Below the pieces are notes generated by a model, which saw only the letters and a program-made list of their open reading frames with translations, did not search any database and was not told where the DNA came from. From DATCZB01 sp035513215 (GTDB lineage Bacteria; Pseudomonadota; Gammaproteobacteria; Steroidobacterales; Rariloculaceae): a DNA stretch of 64,000 nt. The stretch lies in contig DATKCK010000005.1 in the NCBI GenBank assembly GCA_035513215.1, forward strand, positions 57,011 through 121,010. Reading direction: 5' to 3'. Positions within the stretch are counted from its first letter, which is position 1, and each line of letters begins with the position of its first letter. Below, in pieces: positions 32,836 to 40,902 of this stretch. Both the position numbers and the translations under genes were made by a program.

Positions 32836-34266
32836 ATGGATATCTCAGGCGGCCATCGGGCGCGTCGATTGATCGAGTGTTGCCGCTTCGTCACGGACTC
32901 CGTTCGCGAGGCCATGGTCGCCGGCGAGCGCGACTACACGAGCGGGGGCATCGGCCGGGCACTGTTTCTGCTCGCGATCCCGATGGTGCTCGAGATGGGC
33001 ATGGAGTCGATCTTCGTGCTCGTCGACATCTTCTTCGTGTCCAGGCTCGGGTCCGACGCCGTCGCGGCGGTCGGCCTGACCGAAGCGGCGTTGACGCTGC
33101 TTTATGCCGTTGCGATCGGCCTCAGCATGGGCGCAACGGCGCTCGTGGCGCGGCGCATCGGCGAGGGCGATCGGGACGCGGCACGCGCGACCGCCGGTCA
33201 GGTCCTCTGGGTCGGGGCCGTGCTCTCGGTCGTCATCGGCCTGCCCGGGATCGTATTCGCGGCGGACTTCCTGCGGCTCATGGGCGCGGAGGAGGCGGTT
33301 CTGCTCATCGGTCCCGGCTACACGGCGACGATGCTCGGCGGATCGGTGACGATCCTGATGCTGTTCCTGCTGAACGCCGTCTTTCGCGGCGCCGGCAACG
33401 CCGTCATTGCGATGCGGGCGCTCTGGGTCGCGAACGGCATCAACATCGTGCTCGATCCCTGCCTGATATTCGGCTTAGGGCCCTTCCCCGAGCTCGGCGT
33501 GACGGGCGCGGCGATCGCGACCAACATCGGCCGCGGAGTCGGCGTCGTTTATCTGATTCGCGCCTTGACGGGAGGCAAGGCCAGCTTTGGGCTCGGGCTC
33601 GCCGATCTGCGCTTGAGAACGGCATTGATGCTGCGCCTGCTTCGGGTTTCCGTGCCGGGCGCGATCCAGTTCTCGATCGCCATGTCGAGCTACGTCTTTC
33701 TGATGCGCATCGTGGCGGCTTACGGCAGCGATGCCGTCGCGGGACTGACGATCGGCGTGCGCATTTTCGCGTTTACGTTTCTGCCGGCCTGGGGCCTCGG
33801 CAACGCCGCCGCGACGCTCGTCGGCCAGAATCTCGGCGCCGGGCAGCCCGAGAGAGCCGAGCGCTCCGTCTGGATGGCGGCGCGCTGGAACGCGGCCTTC
33901 CTGGTCAGCGTGGCGATCGTCTTCGTCGTTTGGCCGGGAATGTTTGCCGCTCCGTTTACCGAGAATCCGGCCGTCATCGACTACGTCGCGGATTGCCTCA
34001 GAATCGTGAGCCTCGGCTACGGCTTCTACGCCGTCGGCATGATCGTAACCCAGGCGTTCAACGGCGCCGGCGATACCGATACGCCGACCTTCATCAACCT
34101 GTTTTGCCTGTGGCTCGTCCAGCTGCCGCTGGCCTGGTGGCTGTCGCAGGTCGTCGGCTGGGGCCCGTCGGGCGTGTTCGCCTCGATCGCGATCTCCGAT
34201 TCGCTCGTGGCTTTCGTCGCCGTCGTAATCTTTCGGCGCGGCCGCTGGAAGTTGCGCACCGTCTAG
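32836..34266 (+). CDS. MATE-family multidrug/cation antiporter
   Basis: The 476-residue membrane protein has two repeated halves of six helices each, as in MATE exporters, which expel cationic drugs in exchange for sodium or protons. The first half begins GIGRALFLLAIPMVLEMGMESIF; the pattern AVGLTEAALTLLYAVAIGLSMGATALVARRIGEGD and the matching second-half segment GLTIGVRIFAFTFLPAWGLGNAAATLVGQNLGAG are typical. An internal ATG at 32914 would give a more standard N-terminus and skip a 26-residue basic extension. Confidence 0.9.
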   Translation: MDISGGHRARRLIECCRFVTDSVREAMVAGERDYTSGGIGRALFLLAIPMVLEMGMESIFVLVDIFFVSRLGSDAVAAVGLTEAALTLLYAVAIGLSMGATALVARRIGEGDRDAARATAGQVLWVGAVLSVVIGLPGIVFAADFLRLMGAEEAVLLIGPGYTATMLGGSVTILMLFLLNAVFRGAGNAVIAMRALWVANGINIVLDPCLIFGLGPFPELGVTGAAIATNIGRGVGVVYLIRALTGGKASFGLGLADLRLRTALMLRLLRVSVPGAIQFSIAMSSYVFLMRIVAAYGSDAVAGLTIGVRIFAFTFLPAWGLGNAAATLVGQNLGAGQPERAERSVWMAARWNAAFLVSVAIVFVVWPGMFAAPFTENPAVIDYVADCLRIVSLGYGFYAVGMIVTQAFNGAGDTDTPTFINLFCLWLVQLPLAWWLSQVVGWGPSGVFASIAISDSLVAFVAVVIFRRGRWKLRTV

Positions 34267-34316
34267 CCTGACAGCCGACGCGCCCGCGTCCGGCCGTCGG
34301 CGGGCGGGTCAGGTTT
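34267..34316. terminator. bidirectional hairpin between convergent genes
   Basis: CCTGAC (34267-34272) pairs with GTCAGG (34308-34313) and GCCGACG (34274-34280) pairs with CGTCGGC (34295-34301), giving a long stem between the MATE and AI-2E genes. A short TTT follows on the plus strand. The AI-2E stop codon lies inside the stem. The weak T tract leaves the terminator call uncertain. Confidence 0.5.
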
Positions 34317-35364
34317 CACCCGAGTCGACGTACTCATCCTCGGCCATTTCCCAAACGCTGAGAAAGAAGGCCGCGATGATGGGCCCGATGACTATCCCGG
34401 AGATTCCGAAAGCCGTGAGCCCGCCGAGTGTCGACAACAGGATCAGGTAGTCGGGCATGCGTGTGTCGCGGCCGACGAGCACGGGCCTCAGCACATTGTC
34501 GACGAGCCCGATGACGAGCGAGCCGACGACGATCATGATGATGCCGGACCAGATGCTGCCGTTGACGATCAGGATGATCGCGGCCGGCAGCCAGATCAGC
34601 CCGGGCCCGACGGCCGGAATGATGCTGAGGAAAGCCATGACGACGCCCCAGAGCACGGGCGCGCCGATGCCGAGCGCCGCGAACAGGATGCCCCCGATCG
34701 CGCCCTGCACGATGCCGACGACGATCGTGCCCTTGATCGTCGCTCTGGAGACCGCGGCGAAGCGCTCGAGCAGGTGGCGTTCGCGCTCGTCGCCGAAGGG
34801 CAGCGCGCGGATTATGCCTTCGACGATCTTCTCGCCGTCCCGCATGAAGAAATAGAGCAGGTACAGCATCAGAAAGAAATAGACGGCGATGCGAATCGTA
34901 TCCTGCCCGATCCCGACGGCGCGCGTGGCAACGAACTGGCTGATCGTAACGGCGGACGAGGCGAGCTGGGATTGCATGCGCTCGATGTCGACGCCGAGCG
35001 ATTCGGCGGTCTCGACGAGGAGCGGCAACTGCTGCTCGATCCAGTCGATCGTCCCCGAAACGTTAATCTCGTTGTCGCGAAGCCGTTCATAAAGGCCGGC
35101 CGCCTCGCTGGCGACCGCGGTGACGAGAGCACTGAGCGGCAGCACGACGATGAGCAGGATGATCAGCACGCTCGCTACCGCGGCCAGCCTCGTGCGCCCC
35201 TTGAGCAGCTCGCCGAGCTTGCGTTGCATCGGGAAGAACACGATGCCGAGCGCTACGGCCCAGAAGATCGGCTGCACGAATCCGCGCACGAGCCAGATGA
35301 ACGCCGCCGTGACGGCGATCAGCAGCACGGCGAAGAAAACTCTCTGTGCCGTGCCGTCATTCAT
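34309..35364 (-). CDS. AI-2E/PerM-family transporter
   Basis: This 351-residue protein has about seven or eight transmembrane helices with the family hallmarks VFFPMQRKLGELLKGR near the N-terminus, a long periplasmic helix region (EAAGLYERLRDNEINVSG), and GVVMAFLSIIPAVGPGLIWLPAA and RPVLVGRDTRMPDYLILLSTLGG near the C-terminus. Members export autoinducer-2 or other solutes, or act as sodium/proton antiporters; function here is not fixed. Its start overlaps the rarA stop by 8 bases, implying a rarA-AI-2E operon. Confidence 0.88.
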   Translation of the reverse strand: MNDGTAQRVFFAVLLIAVTAAFIWLVRGFVQPIFWAVALGIVFFPMQRKLGELLKGRTRLAAVASVLIILLIVVLPLSALVTAVASEAAGLYERLRDNEINVSGTIDWIEQQLPLLVETAESLGVDIERMQSQLASSAVTISQFVATRAVGIGQDTIRIAVYFFLMLYLLYFFMRDGEKIVEGIIRALPFGDERERHLLERFAAVSRATIKGTIVVGIVQGAIGGILFAALGIGAPVLWGVVMAFLSIIPAVGPGLIWLPAAIILIVNGSIWSGIIMIVVGSLVIGLVDNVLRPVLVGRDTRMPDYLILLSTLGGLTAFGISGIVIGPIIAAFFLSVWEMAEDEYVDSGET

Positions 35365-36769
35365 TCCCCGCCGCCTTCCTCGATTTTTTGAACAGAATCA
35401 GTCGCTCCGCAAGCGTTCTTTCGAAGCCGAGCGGGCCCGGCCGGTACCATTCGGCATCCGTCAGCGCATCGGGCAGATAGCGCTGACCGGCCGCGAGCCC
35501 GCCCTCGTCGTGATCATACCGGTAGCCGGCACCGAAACCCGCCTCCTTCATCAGGCGCGTCGGCGCATTGCGCAGATGCAGCGGCACGAGTTCCGCGGGG
35601 ACGGCCTCGGCTGCCGCCCGCGCCTCGCTCCATGCCGTATAGATTCGGTTCGACTTGGGCGCGGTGGCGAGATAGACGGCGGCCTCGGCGATCGCGAGCT
35701 CCCCTTCAGGCGAGCCGAGCACGCGGTAGGTCTCGTTCGCCGCCAGCGCGACCGACAGCGCGCGCGGATCGGCGAGACCTATGTCCTCGGTGGCCATCCG
35801 GATCAGGCGCCTCAGTATGTAGCGCGGGTCCTCACCGCCGCCGAGCATGCGCGCGAGCCAGTACAGCGCGCCTTCGACATCGCTGCCGCGAACGGACTTG
35901 TGCAGGGCCGAGATCTGGTTGAAATGCTCGTCGCCCGACTTGTCGAGCAGCATCGGACGCCGTTCGATCACCTGCGCGACCATCGCCGCCGTCACGCGTG
36001 TCTCGTCTTCGCCGCCTGAGCGAGCTCCGGCGAAATGATGCCACAAGGCCTCGGCGGCGCTGATCGCGCGCCTCGCATCGCCTTCGGCCAGTTTCGCGAT
36101 GAGGCCGATCGCATCGGCGTCGAATGCGAGCGATCCCCGTGGCTCACGACCGAGCAAGGCCGCAGCGTCGATGACGATACGCTCGAGCTCTTCCGCGGGT
36201 ATCGGCTCGAGGACGTGGACCCGCAGGCGCGAAAGCAGGGCGTTGTTGAGCTCGAAGGATGGATTCTCGGTCGTCGCGCCGATCAGCGTGATGACACCCC
36301 TCTCGACATGAGGCAGAAAAGCGTCCTGCTGCGCTTTGTTGAACCGATGAATCTCGTCACAAAACAGTATCGTGCCGCGACCTTCGCTTCTCGACCGCGT
36401 CTCGGCCTCGCCGATGATCTCCCGCACGCGCGCCACGCCTTCGGTAACGGCGCTGAAGTTCGCGTAGTGCCGGTCGAGGCTCTCGGCGATCAGCAGGGCG
36501 AGCGTGGTCTTGCCGCAGCCCGGCGGGCCCCAGAGCACCATGCTCTCGATTTTGCCGCGGCGTATGGCCTCGCCGAGGGGCCTGCCGGGCCCGACGAGAT
36601 GGGCCTGGCCCCGAAAAGCCTCTAGCGTTTTCGGCCGCATCCGGTGAGCGAGCGGCGCCGTGCGATCGCTCAAGTCCGGGAAAAGTTGCGCATCTAAGGC
36701 CAGCGGATCCCTGCCCTGACTCTCGAGAATGTGACGGATTCTAAACCTTTGCCTTTTCAGTTGTGACAT
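35357..36769 (-). CDS. rarA: replication-associated recombination AAA+ ATPase RarA (MgsA)
   Basis: The 470-residue cytosolic clamp-loader-like ATPase acts at stalled replication forks. Walker A is LWGPPGCGKTTLALL, Walker B is FCDEIHRFNKAQQDA, sensor 1 is GATTENPSFELNNALLSR, and the C-terminal tetramerisation part contains KSVRGSDVEGALYWLARML and DPRYILRRLIRMATEDIGLADP. The first 35 residues (MSQLKRQRFRIRHILESQG) exceed the E. coli protein; the conserved part begins at TAPLAHRMRPKTLEAFRGQ. The start codon lies only 21 bases from the divergent ggt start. A later start at M44 is possible. Confidence 0.93.
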   Translation of the reverse strand: MSQLKRQRFRIRHILESQGRDPLALDAQLFPDLSDRTAPLAHRMRPKTLEAFRGQAHLVGPGRPLGEAIRRGKIESMVLWGPPGCGKTTLALLIAESLDRHYANFSAVTEGVARVREIIGEAETRSRSEGRGTILFCDEIHRFNKAQQDAFLPHVERGVITLIGATTENPSFELNNALLSRLRVHVLEPIPAEELERIVIDAAALLGREPRGSLAFDADAIGLIAKLAEGDARRAISAAEALWHHFAGARSGGEDETRVTAAMVAQVIERRPMLLDKSGDEHFNQISALHKSVRGSDVEGALYWLARMLGGGEDPRYILRRLIRMATEDIGLADPRALSVALAANETYRVLGSPEGELAIAEAAVYLATAPKSNRIYTAWSEARAAAEAVPAELVPLHLRNAPTRLMKEAGFGAGYRYDHDEGGLAAGQRYLPDALTDAEWYRPGPLGFERTLAERLILFKKSRKAAGNE

Positions 36770-36777
36770 CACGCGGG

Positions 36778-36783
36778 TATCCT
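36778..36783 (+). promoter_or_regulatory. -10 box next to the ggt start
   Basis: TATCCT ends 7 bases before the ggt ATG at 36791, in the 21-base gap between two divergent start codons. A TTTTCA 18 bases upstream could be the -35 and lies inside the rarA frame. Use of this box would give a leaderless ggt mRNA. Confidence 0.3.
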
Positions 36784-36790
36784 TGCAGCC

Positions 36791-38686
36791 ATGCGCAAAC
36801 GACATTCGATGGTTCGCCTTTTGAGCGGCGCTCTCCCGGCGCTCGTCGCGCTGATCGTCCTGGAGCCGGTTGCCGCGCAGGAGGCGAGGAGCGCCAACAA
36901 GCCGGCTCTGCACGGCAGTCACTGGATGGCCATCGCCGGCAAGCCGCTGGCGGCGACGGCCGGCGCGCTCACGTTCGAGCGCGGCGGCAACGCGGTCGAT
37001 GCGGCCTGCGCCATGCTCGCGGCGTCGGCGACGATGTGGGATACGCTCGGCTGGGGCGGCGAAACTCAGGCGCTGATTCACGATCCGCGTACTGGCGAGG
37101 TCGTAGCGATCAATGCGCTCGGCATGGCACCGTCCGGCGCGACGCCGGAATTCTTCCTCAGCATCGGCATGACGCGGCCGCCGGGTCTCGGGCCGCTCGC
37201 GGCAGTGACGCCCGGCACGCCCGGCGGCCTGCTCGTCATGCTGGCCGAGTACGGCACGCTCTCGCTCGAGGAGGTGCTCGCGCCGGCGCTCGAGATGGCT
37301 CAAGGCTATGCGATCGAGCAGAACACGGCCGAATCGATCAACGAGGACCGGCAGGTTCTCGAGCAGTGGCCGGATTCGGCGCGCGTCTTCCTCCCTCACC
37401 GCGACGACAGCAGCGCACACGCGGGACCCGCGCCCGGCGAGGTCTTTCGCCAGCCCGATCTTCACGCGACGCTGACGAAGCTCATCGAGGCCGAGCGGGC
37501 CGCGCTTGCCGACGGCCGCTCGCGGCGCGACGCGATCATGGCCGCCTACGAGCGGTTCTATCGCGGCGACATCGCCGACGAGATCGCGCGTGGCGTCCAG
37601 GACGCCGGCGGTCTCATCACGCGCGAAGATCTCGCGAACTGGCAGGTATATATCGAAGAGCCGGTCAGCACGAGCTACAAGGGCATCGACGTCTACAAGC
37701 TGACGAGCTGGGTTCAGGGCCCCGTCATGCTCCAGATGCTGAACATGCTCGAGCCGCTCGAGCTCAGGATCATGGGCCACAATTCGCCGCGCTACGTGCA
37801 CGCGCTCTATCAAGCCATGAATCTCGCTTTCGCCGACCGTGACTTCTATTACGGCGATCCGTACTTTCCGCCCGAGGAGCCGCTTCGAGGCCTCCTGTCC
37901 CGTGACTATGCGCGCGATCGAGCGGCGACGATCGACTGGGAGCGCAACGATCCGTCCGCCGGGCCCGGCGATCCCTATCCCTACCAGGGCGAGACGAACC
38001 CGTTCGCGGATCTGTTGCAGCAGTGGCAGCCGAGAGTGCAGACGCGGCGTCAGGCAAGCCTGCCCGGCGAGAACGGCAACCTCAGCGAGGACGAGGCGTT
38101 TCTCGCCGGAACGACGTCGATCCAGGCGGCCGACGCTGACGGCTGGCTCGTCTCGATGACACCGAGCGGCGGCTGGCTGCCGGCGTTCGTTGCGGGCAGG
38201 ACGGGCATCGGGCTGTCGCAGCGCATGCAGTCCTTCGATATGAGTCCCGACGACAGTCCGTTCAATGTGGTCGAGCCCGGCAAGCGTCCGCGGGCGACGC
38301 TGTCGCCGAGCATCGCTCTCAGGGACGGGGAGCCTTATCTGGCGTTCTCGGTTCAGGGCGGCGATTCCCAGGATCAGAATCTGCTCCAGTTCTTTCTCAA
38401 CGTCGTCGAGTTCGGCATGGACGTGCAGCAGGCCAGCGAGGCGCCGAACATCAACAGCTATCAGATGCACAGCTCATTCGGTGCGAAGAACAGCGAGCCG
38501 GGACGCCTCGTGCTGCGTGCCGATTCGCCCGCCTGGGTCCAGCGGCAGCTCTTCGGCATGGGCTACGCCGTCGAGCTCTGGGACAAGACTTCGGGGCCGA
38601 TTACCGCGATCGAGATCGACGCCGAGAGCGGGACCTTCTGGGGCGCCGCCAGCGATTACGGCGACGATTACGGCATCGGCTGGTAG
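36791..38686 (+). CDS. ggt: gamma-glutamyltransferase (glutathione hydrolase)
   Basis: The 631-residue periplasmic enzyme precursor (signal peptide about residues 1-30, ending EPVAAQE) is an Ntn-hydrolase that splits gamma-glutamyl bonds, e.g. of glutathione. The large-subunit region has AATAGALTFERGGNAVDAAC, TPGTPGGLLVMLAEYG and GHNSPRYVHALYQAMNLAFADRD. The autocleavage site is AGTTSIQAADADG: the Thr would become the small subunit N-terminus and nucleophile. The small subunit ends in the usual GTFWGAASDY. The pair usually present after the nucleophile (TTHxS) reads TTSIQ here, a divergence from E. coli Ggt that suggests a distinct subgroup. Confidence 0.85.
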   Translation: MRKRHSMVRLLSGALPALVALIVLEPVAAQEARSANKPALHGSHWMAIAGKPLAATAGALTFERGGNAVDAACAMLAASATMWDTLGWGGETQALIHDPRTGEVVAINALGMAPSGATPEFFLSIGMTRPPGLGPLAAVTPGTPGGLLVMLAEYGTLSLEEVLAPALEMAQGYAIEQNTAESINEDRQVLEQWPDSARVFLPHRDDSSAHAGPAPGEVFRQPDLHATLTKLIEAERAALADGRSRRDAIMAAYERFYRGDIADEIARGVQDAGGLITREDLANWQVYIEEPVSTSYKGIDVYKLTSWVQGPVMLQMLNMLEPLELRIMGHNSPRYVHALYQAMNLAFADRDFYYGDPYFPPEEPLRGLLSRDYARDRAATIDWERNDPSAGPGDPYPYQGETNPFADLLQQWQPRVQTRRQASLPGENGNLSEDEAFLAGTTSIQAADADGWLVSMTPSGGWLPAFVAGRTGIGLSQRMQSFDMSPDDSPFNVVEPGKRPRATLSPSIALRDGEPYLAFSVQGGDSQDQNLLQFFLNVVEFGMDVQQASEAPNINSYQMHSSFGAKNSEPGRLVLRADSPAWVQRQLFGMGYAVELWDKTSGPITAIEIDAESGTFWGAASDYGDDYGIGW

Positions 38687-38704
38687 ACCGTCCGGGACGT
38701 TCGA

Positions 38705-39178
38705 GTGGCATTTCTCGAATGGCTCCAGTCGACGCGCGTGGCCAGCTTCGTGGCGGAAACGCTATGGGCCTATCCGCTGTTCGAGACGCTGCATACGCTC
38801 GGCATGGCGCTTCTGATCGGAGCGCTCGGCCTGATCAATCTCAGGATTCTCGGATACAAGAGAGAGTTGCCGATCGTCGGCACGCTCGATCTGCTGCCGC
38901 TGGCCTGGCTCGGCTTCAGCGTCAACCTCGTGTCCGGCCTCGCCCTTTTTACTTCCGATGCCGTCTATTTCTGGAGCAGCATCACTTTCAAGATCAAGCT
39001 CGGGCTGATCGTGCTTGCCGGTATCAACGCCTTCGTGCTGAGCCAGTCGGTGTTTCGTGAGGCTCGCGCGGGCGGGACCGCGGCGCCGGGCGCGCCGGCG
39101 AAGCTCGTCGCCGGGGCTTCGCTCGTGCTCTGGGTCGGGGCGATCGTCGCCGGCAGGCTCATCGCCTACCTGCCATAG
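38705..39178 (+). CDS. small four-helix membrane protein, first of a tandem pair
   Basis: The 157-residue protein starts at GTG and has four predicted transmembrane helices. The opening FLEWLQSTRVASFVAETLW and then YPLFETLHTLGMALLIG place a conserved Glu and His in the first helix; FKIKLGLIVLAGINAFVL forms helix three. It resembles the uncharacterised DUF6644-type group. It is 18 bases after ggt and 8 bases before a clear paralogue of equal length. The His in the first helix could bind haem or metal, but this is speculative. Confidence 0.7.
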   Translation: MAFLEWLQSTRVASFVAETLWAYPLFETLHTLGMALLIGALGLINLRILGYKRELPIVGTLDLLPLAWLGFSVNLVSGLALFTSDAVYFWSSITFKIKLGLIVLAGINAFVLSQSVFREARAGGTAAPGAPAKLVAGASLVLWVGAIVAGRLIAYLP

Positions 39179-39186
39179 GACCAGGG

Positions 39187-39660
39187 ATGGAGTTCTTCGC
39201 CTGGCTGGAATCGACGGCGATCGCGCAAGCGATTCGCACGGTCCCGTGGATTTATCCCGCGCTCGAGACGGCGCACTATATCGGGCTCGCGATGCTGGTC
39301 GGCGGCATCATGCTGATCGATTTGCGTCTGCTCGGACTAGCGCGAAGGCTCCCGTTGAGACCGGTGATCGGGCTGATTCCCTGGGTCTGGGCGGGATTCA
39401 TCGTCAACGCCGTCAGTGGCTCGCTGATATTCGTCTACGGCGCGACGAACTTCAGCGGCAACACGGCGTTTCGGATCAAGATGGTTCTGATGCTGCTGGC
39501 CGGCGTCAACGCGATGATCTTCACGATCGCCGCGGCACGAGGCGGGCGGACCTGGCTCGATGCCGCCAGCGTGCCGGCAACGATCAAGGCGATTGCGACC
39601 GCATCCTTTGTGCTCTGGCTCGGCGTCCTGACTCTGGGACGCTGGATGGCCTATATCTGA
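39187..39660 (+). CDS. small four-helix membrane protein, second of a tandem pair
   Basis: Also 157 residues, and clearly homologous to the preceding protein: MEFFAWLESTAIAQAIR, YPALETAHYIGLAMLVGGI, FRIKMVLMLLAGVNAMIF and the end LTLGRWMAYI line up with the same positions of the first copy (LESTxxA, YPxxETxHxxGxA, FxIKxxLxxLAGxNA, GRxxAY). The shared E..H pattern in the first helix is thus conserved in both. The function is unknown; the two may form a heterodimer. Confidence 0.7.
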   Translation: MEFFAWLESTAIAQAIRTVPWIYPALETAHYIGLAMLVGGIMLIDLRLLGLARRLPLRPVIGLIPWVWAGFIVNAVSGSLIFVYGATNFSGNTAFRIKMVLMLLAGVNAMIFTIAAARGGRTWLDAASVPATIKAIATASFVLWLGVLTLGRWMAYI

Positions 39661-39662
39661 GC

Positions 39663-40556
39663 TTGAAAACCGCCCGAAAGCCCCGCTATCGACTGGTCGG
39701 CGGCATGCGTATGCCGATGGGCTTTCCGCCGGAGGGCCTTGAATCCGTTTCGGAATTCGTTGCCGAGGACGGCGACGTCTTCGTCGTCAGCTACCCGAAG
39801 TCGGGCACGACCTGGCTTCAGTACATCGTCCACCTGCTGATCAGGGGGCAGGCGCTCGGCCCCGACGAATCGCTGAGCGCGGCGTTTCCGCACCTGGAGG
39901 AGGTCGGCGCCGCCGCGTTCGATTCCCTGCCGCGTCCGCGGCTGATCAAGACGCATCTGGCGCGAGCAATGACGCCATACTCAGAGGCCTGCCGCTACCT
40001 GGTTATCGTCAGAAACCCTTTCGATTGCGCGGTGTCGTTCTTTCACCATACCCGCGGCTTTCCGCGCCACTACGACTTCGCCGACGGCAGCTTTGCCGAA
40101 TTCTTCGAAAGCTTCATCGCCGGAGAGGTCGACTTCGGGGATTACTTCGAGCATCTCGTCTCATGGCTGGCCGAGGCCGATCGCGACAACGTGCTTCTAC
40201 TGACGTACGAGGGCCTGACGATCGATCCCGCCAGCGGGATTCGGCGAATCGCGCAGTTTCTGGGAACACGAGCCCTGGCGAGCGTATCGACGGACGCGGC
40301 ACTCGCCCGCGTGGTCGACGAGACGAGCCTGACCTCGATGCGGCGCGATCAGCAGCGCTGGTCGAGCGCGCGACCGGCCTGGGCGCCGGCTTTCGTGCGC
40401 CGCGGCGGCGTCGGCGACTGGCGTTCGCTATTCACGCCGCGCCAGGCGCGGGCGCTTCTGGCAAAATTCGAGCGGCGGCTGGCCGGCACCGGGATCGGTG
40501 ATCTCTGGGCCGACGTGCTCGCCCACGCGCGGGCCTTCGCCGAGCTGGAACCCTGA
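39663..40556 (+). CDS. sulfotransferase domain protein
   Basis: This 297-residue cytosolic protein belongs to the Sulfotransfer_1 family, which transfers sulfate from PAPS to hydroxyl or amine groups. The PAPS 5'-phosphosulfate loop is VSYPKSGTTWLQYIVH, the 3'-phosphate motif RNPFDCAVSFFHH, and the C-terminal RRGGVGDWRSLFTP matches the R-K/G-G-x-x-G-D-W-x-x-F motif of eukaryotic-type cytosolic sulfotransferases. TTG at 39663 is the most upstream start in frame; an ATG at 39705 is as likely. The acceptor is unknown. Confidence 0.85.
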   Translation: MKTARKPRYRLVGGMRMPMGFPPEGLESVSEFVAEDGDVFVVSYPKSGTTWLQYIVHLLIRGQALGPDESLSAAFPHLEEVGAAAFDSLPRPRLIKTHLARAMTPYSEACRYLVIVRNPFDCAVSFFHHTRGFPRHYDFADGSFAEFFESFIAGEVDFGDYFEHLVSWLAEADRDNVLLLTYEGLTIDPASGIRRIAQFLGTRALASVSTDAALARVVDETSLTSMRRDQQRWSSARPAWAPAFVRRGGVGDWRSLFTPRQARALLAKFERRLAGTGIGDLWADVLAHARAFAELEP

Positions 40557-40584
40557 GACCGAGAGACTGCCAGGAGGTTTTGCC

Positions 40585-40884
40585 ATGGACGCCGATACTA
40601 AGACTGCTCTCGACGCCGCCGTGTTGCGGCGTCTGTTGTCCCATCTCGACCGGCGGCGCGACGTGCAGAACATCGAGCTCATGATTCTGGCGGGCTTTTG
40701 CCGCAATTGCCTCAGCAACTGGTACAAGGAAGCGGCCGACGAGCAGGGCATCGACCTTGATCTGAGCGAAGCGCAGGAACGGATCTACGGCATGCCGTAT
40801 GCCGAATGGAAGGAGAAGTTCCAGGCGCCCGCGACCGCGGAGCAACTCGAGAGATTCGAGGCGGCGCGCGCCAAGCAGGGCTGA
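40585..40884 (+). CDS. DUF1244 protein
   Basis: A 99-residue cytosolic protein with the DUF1244 signature: VLRRLLSHLDRRRDVQNIELM, GFCRNCLSNWYKEAADEQG (the CxxC may bind zinc) and YGMPYAEWKEKFQAPA. The family is widespread in proteobacteria and has no assigned function. AGGAGG lies 8 bases before the ATG. It is convergent with ispB. Confidence 0.88.
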   Translation: MDADTKTALDAAVLRRLLSHLDRRRDVQNIELMILAGFCRNCLSNWYKEAADEQGIDLDLSEAQERIYGMPYAEWKEKFQAPATAEQLERFEAARAKQG

Positions 40885-40902
40885 AACGGCTCCGGCCGTC
40901 GT

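Noticed and set aside
36770..38470. An N-terminal extension that would make RarA more than 1000 residues
   Set aside because: The added part is the antisense of ggt and has no similarity to any domain; RarA homology begins after 36769.
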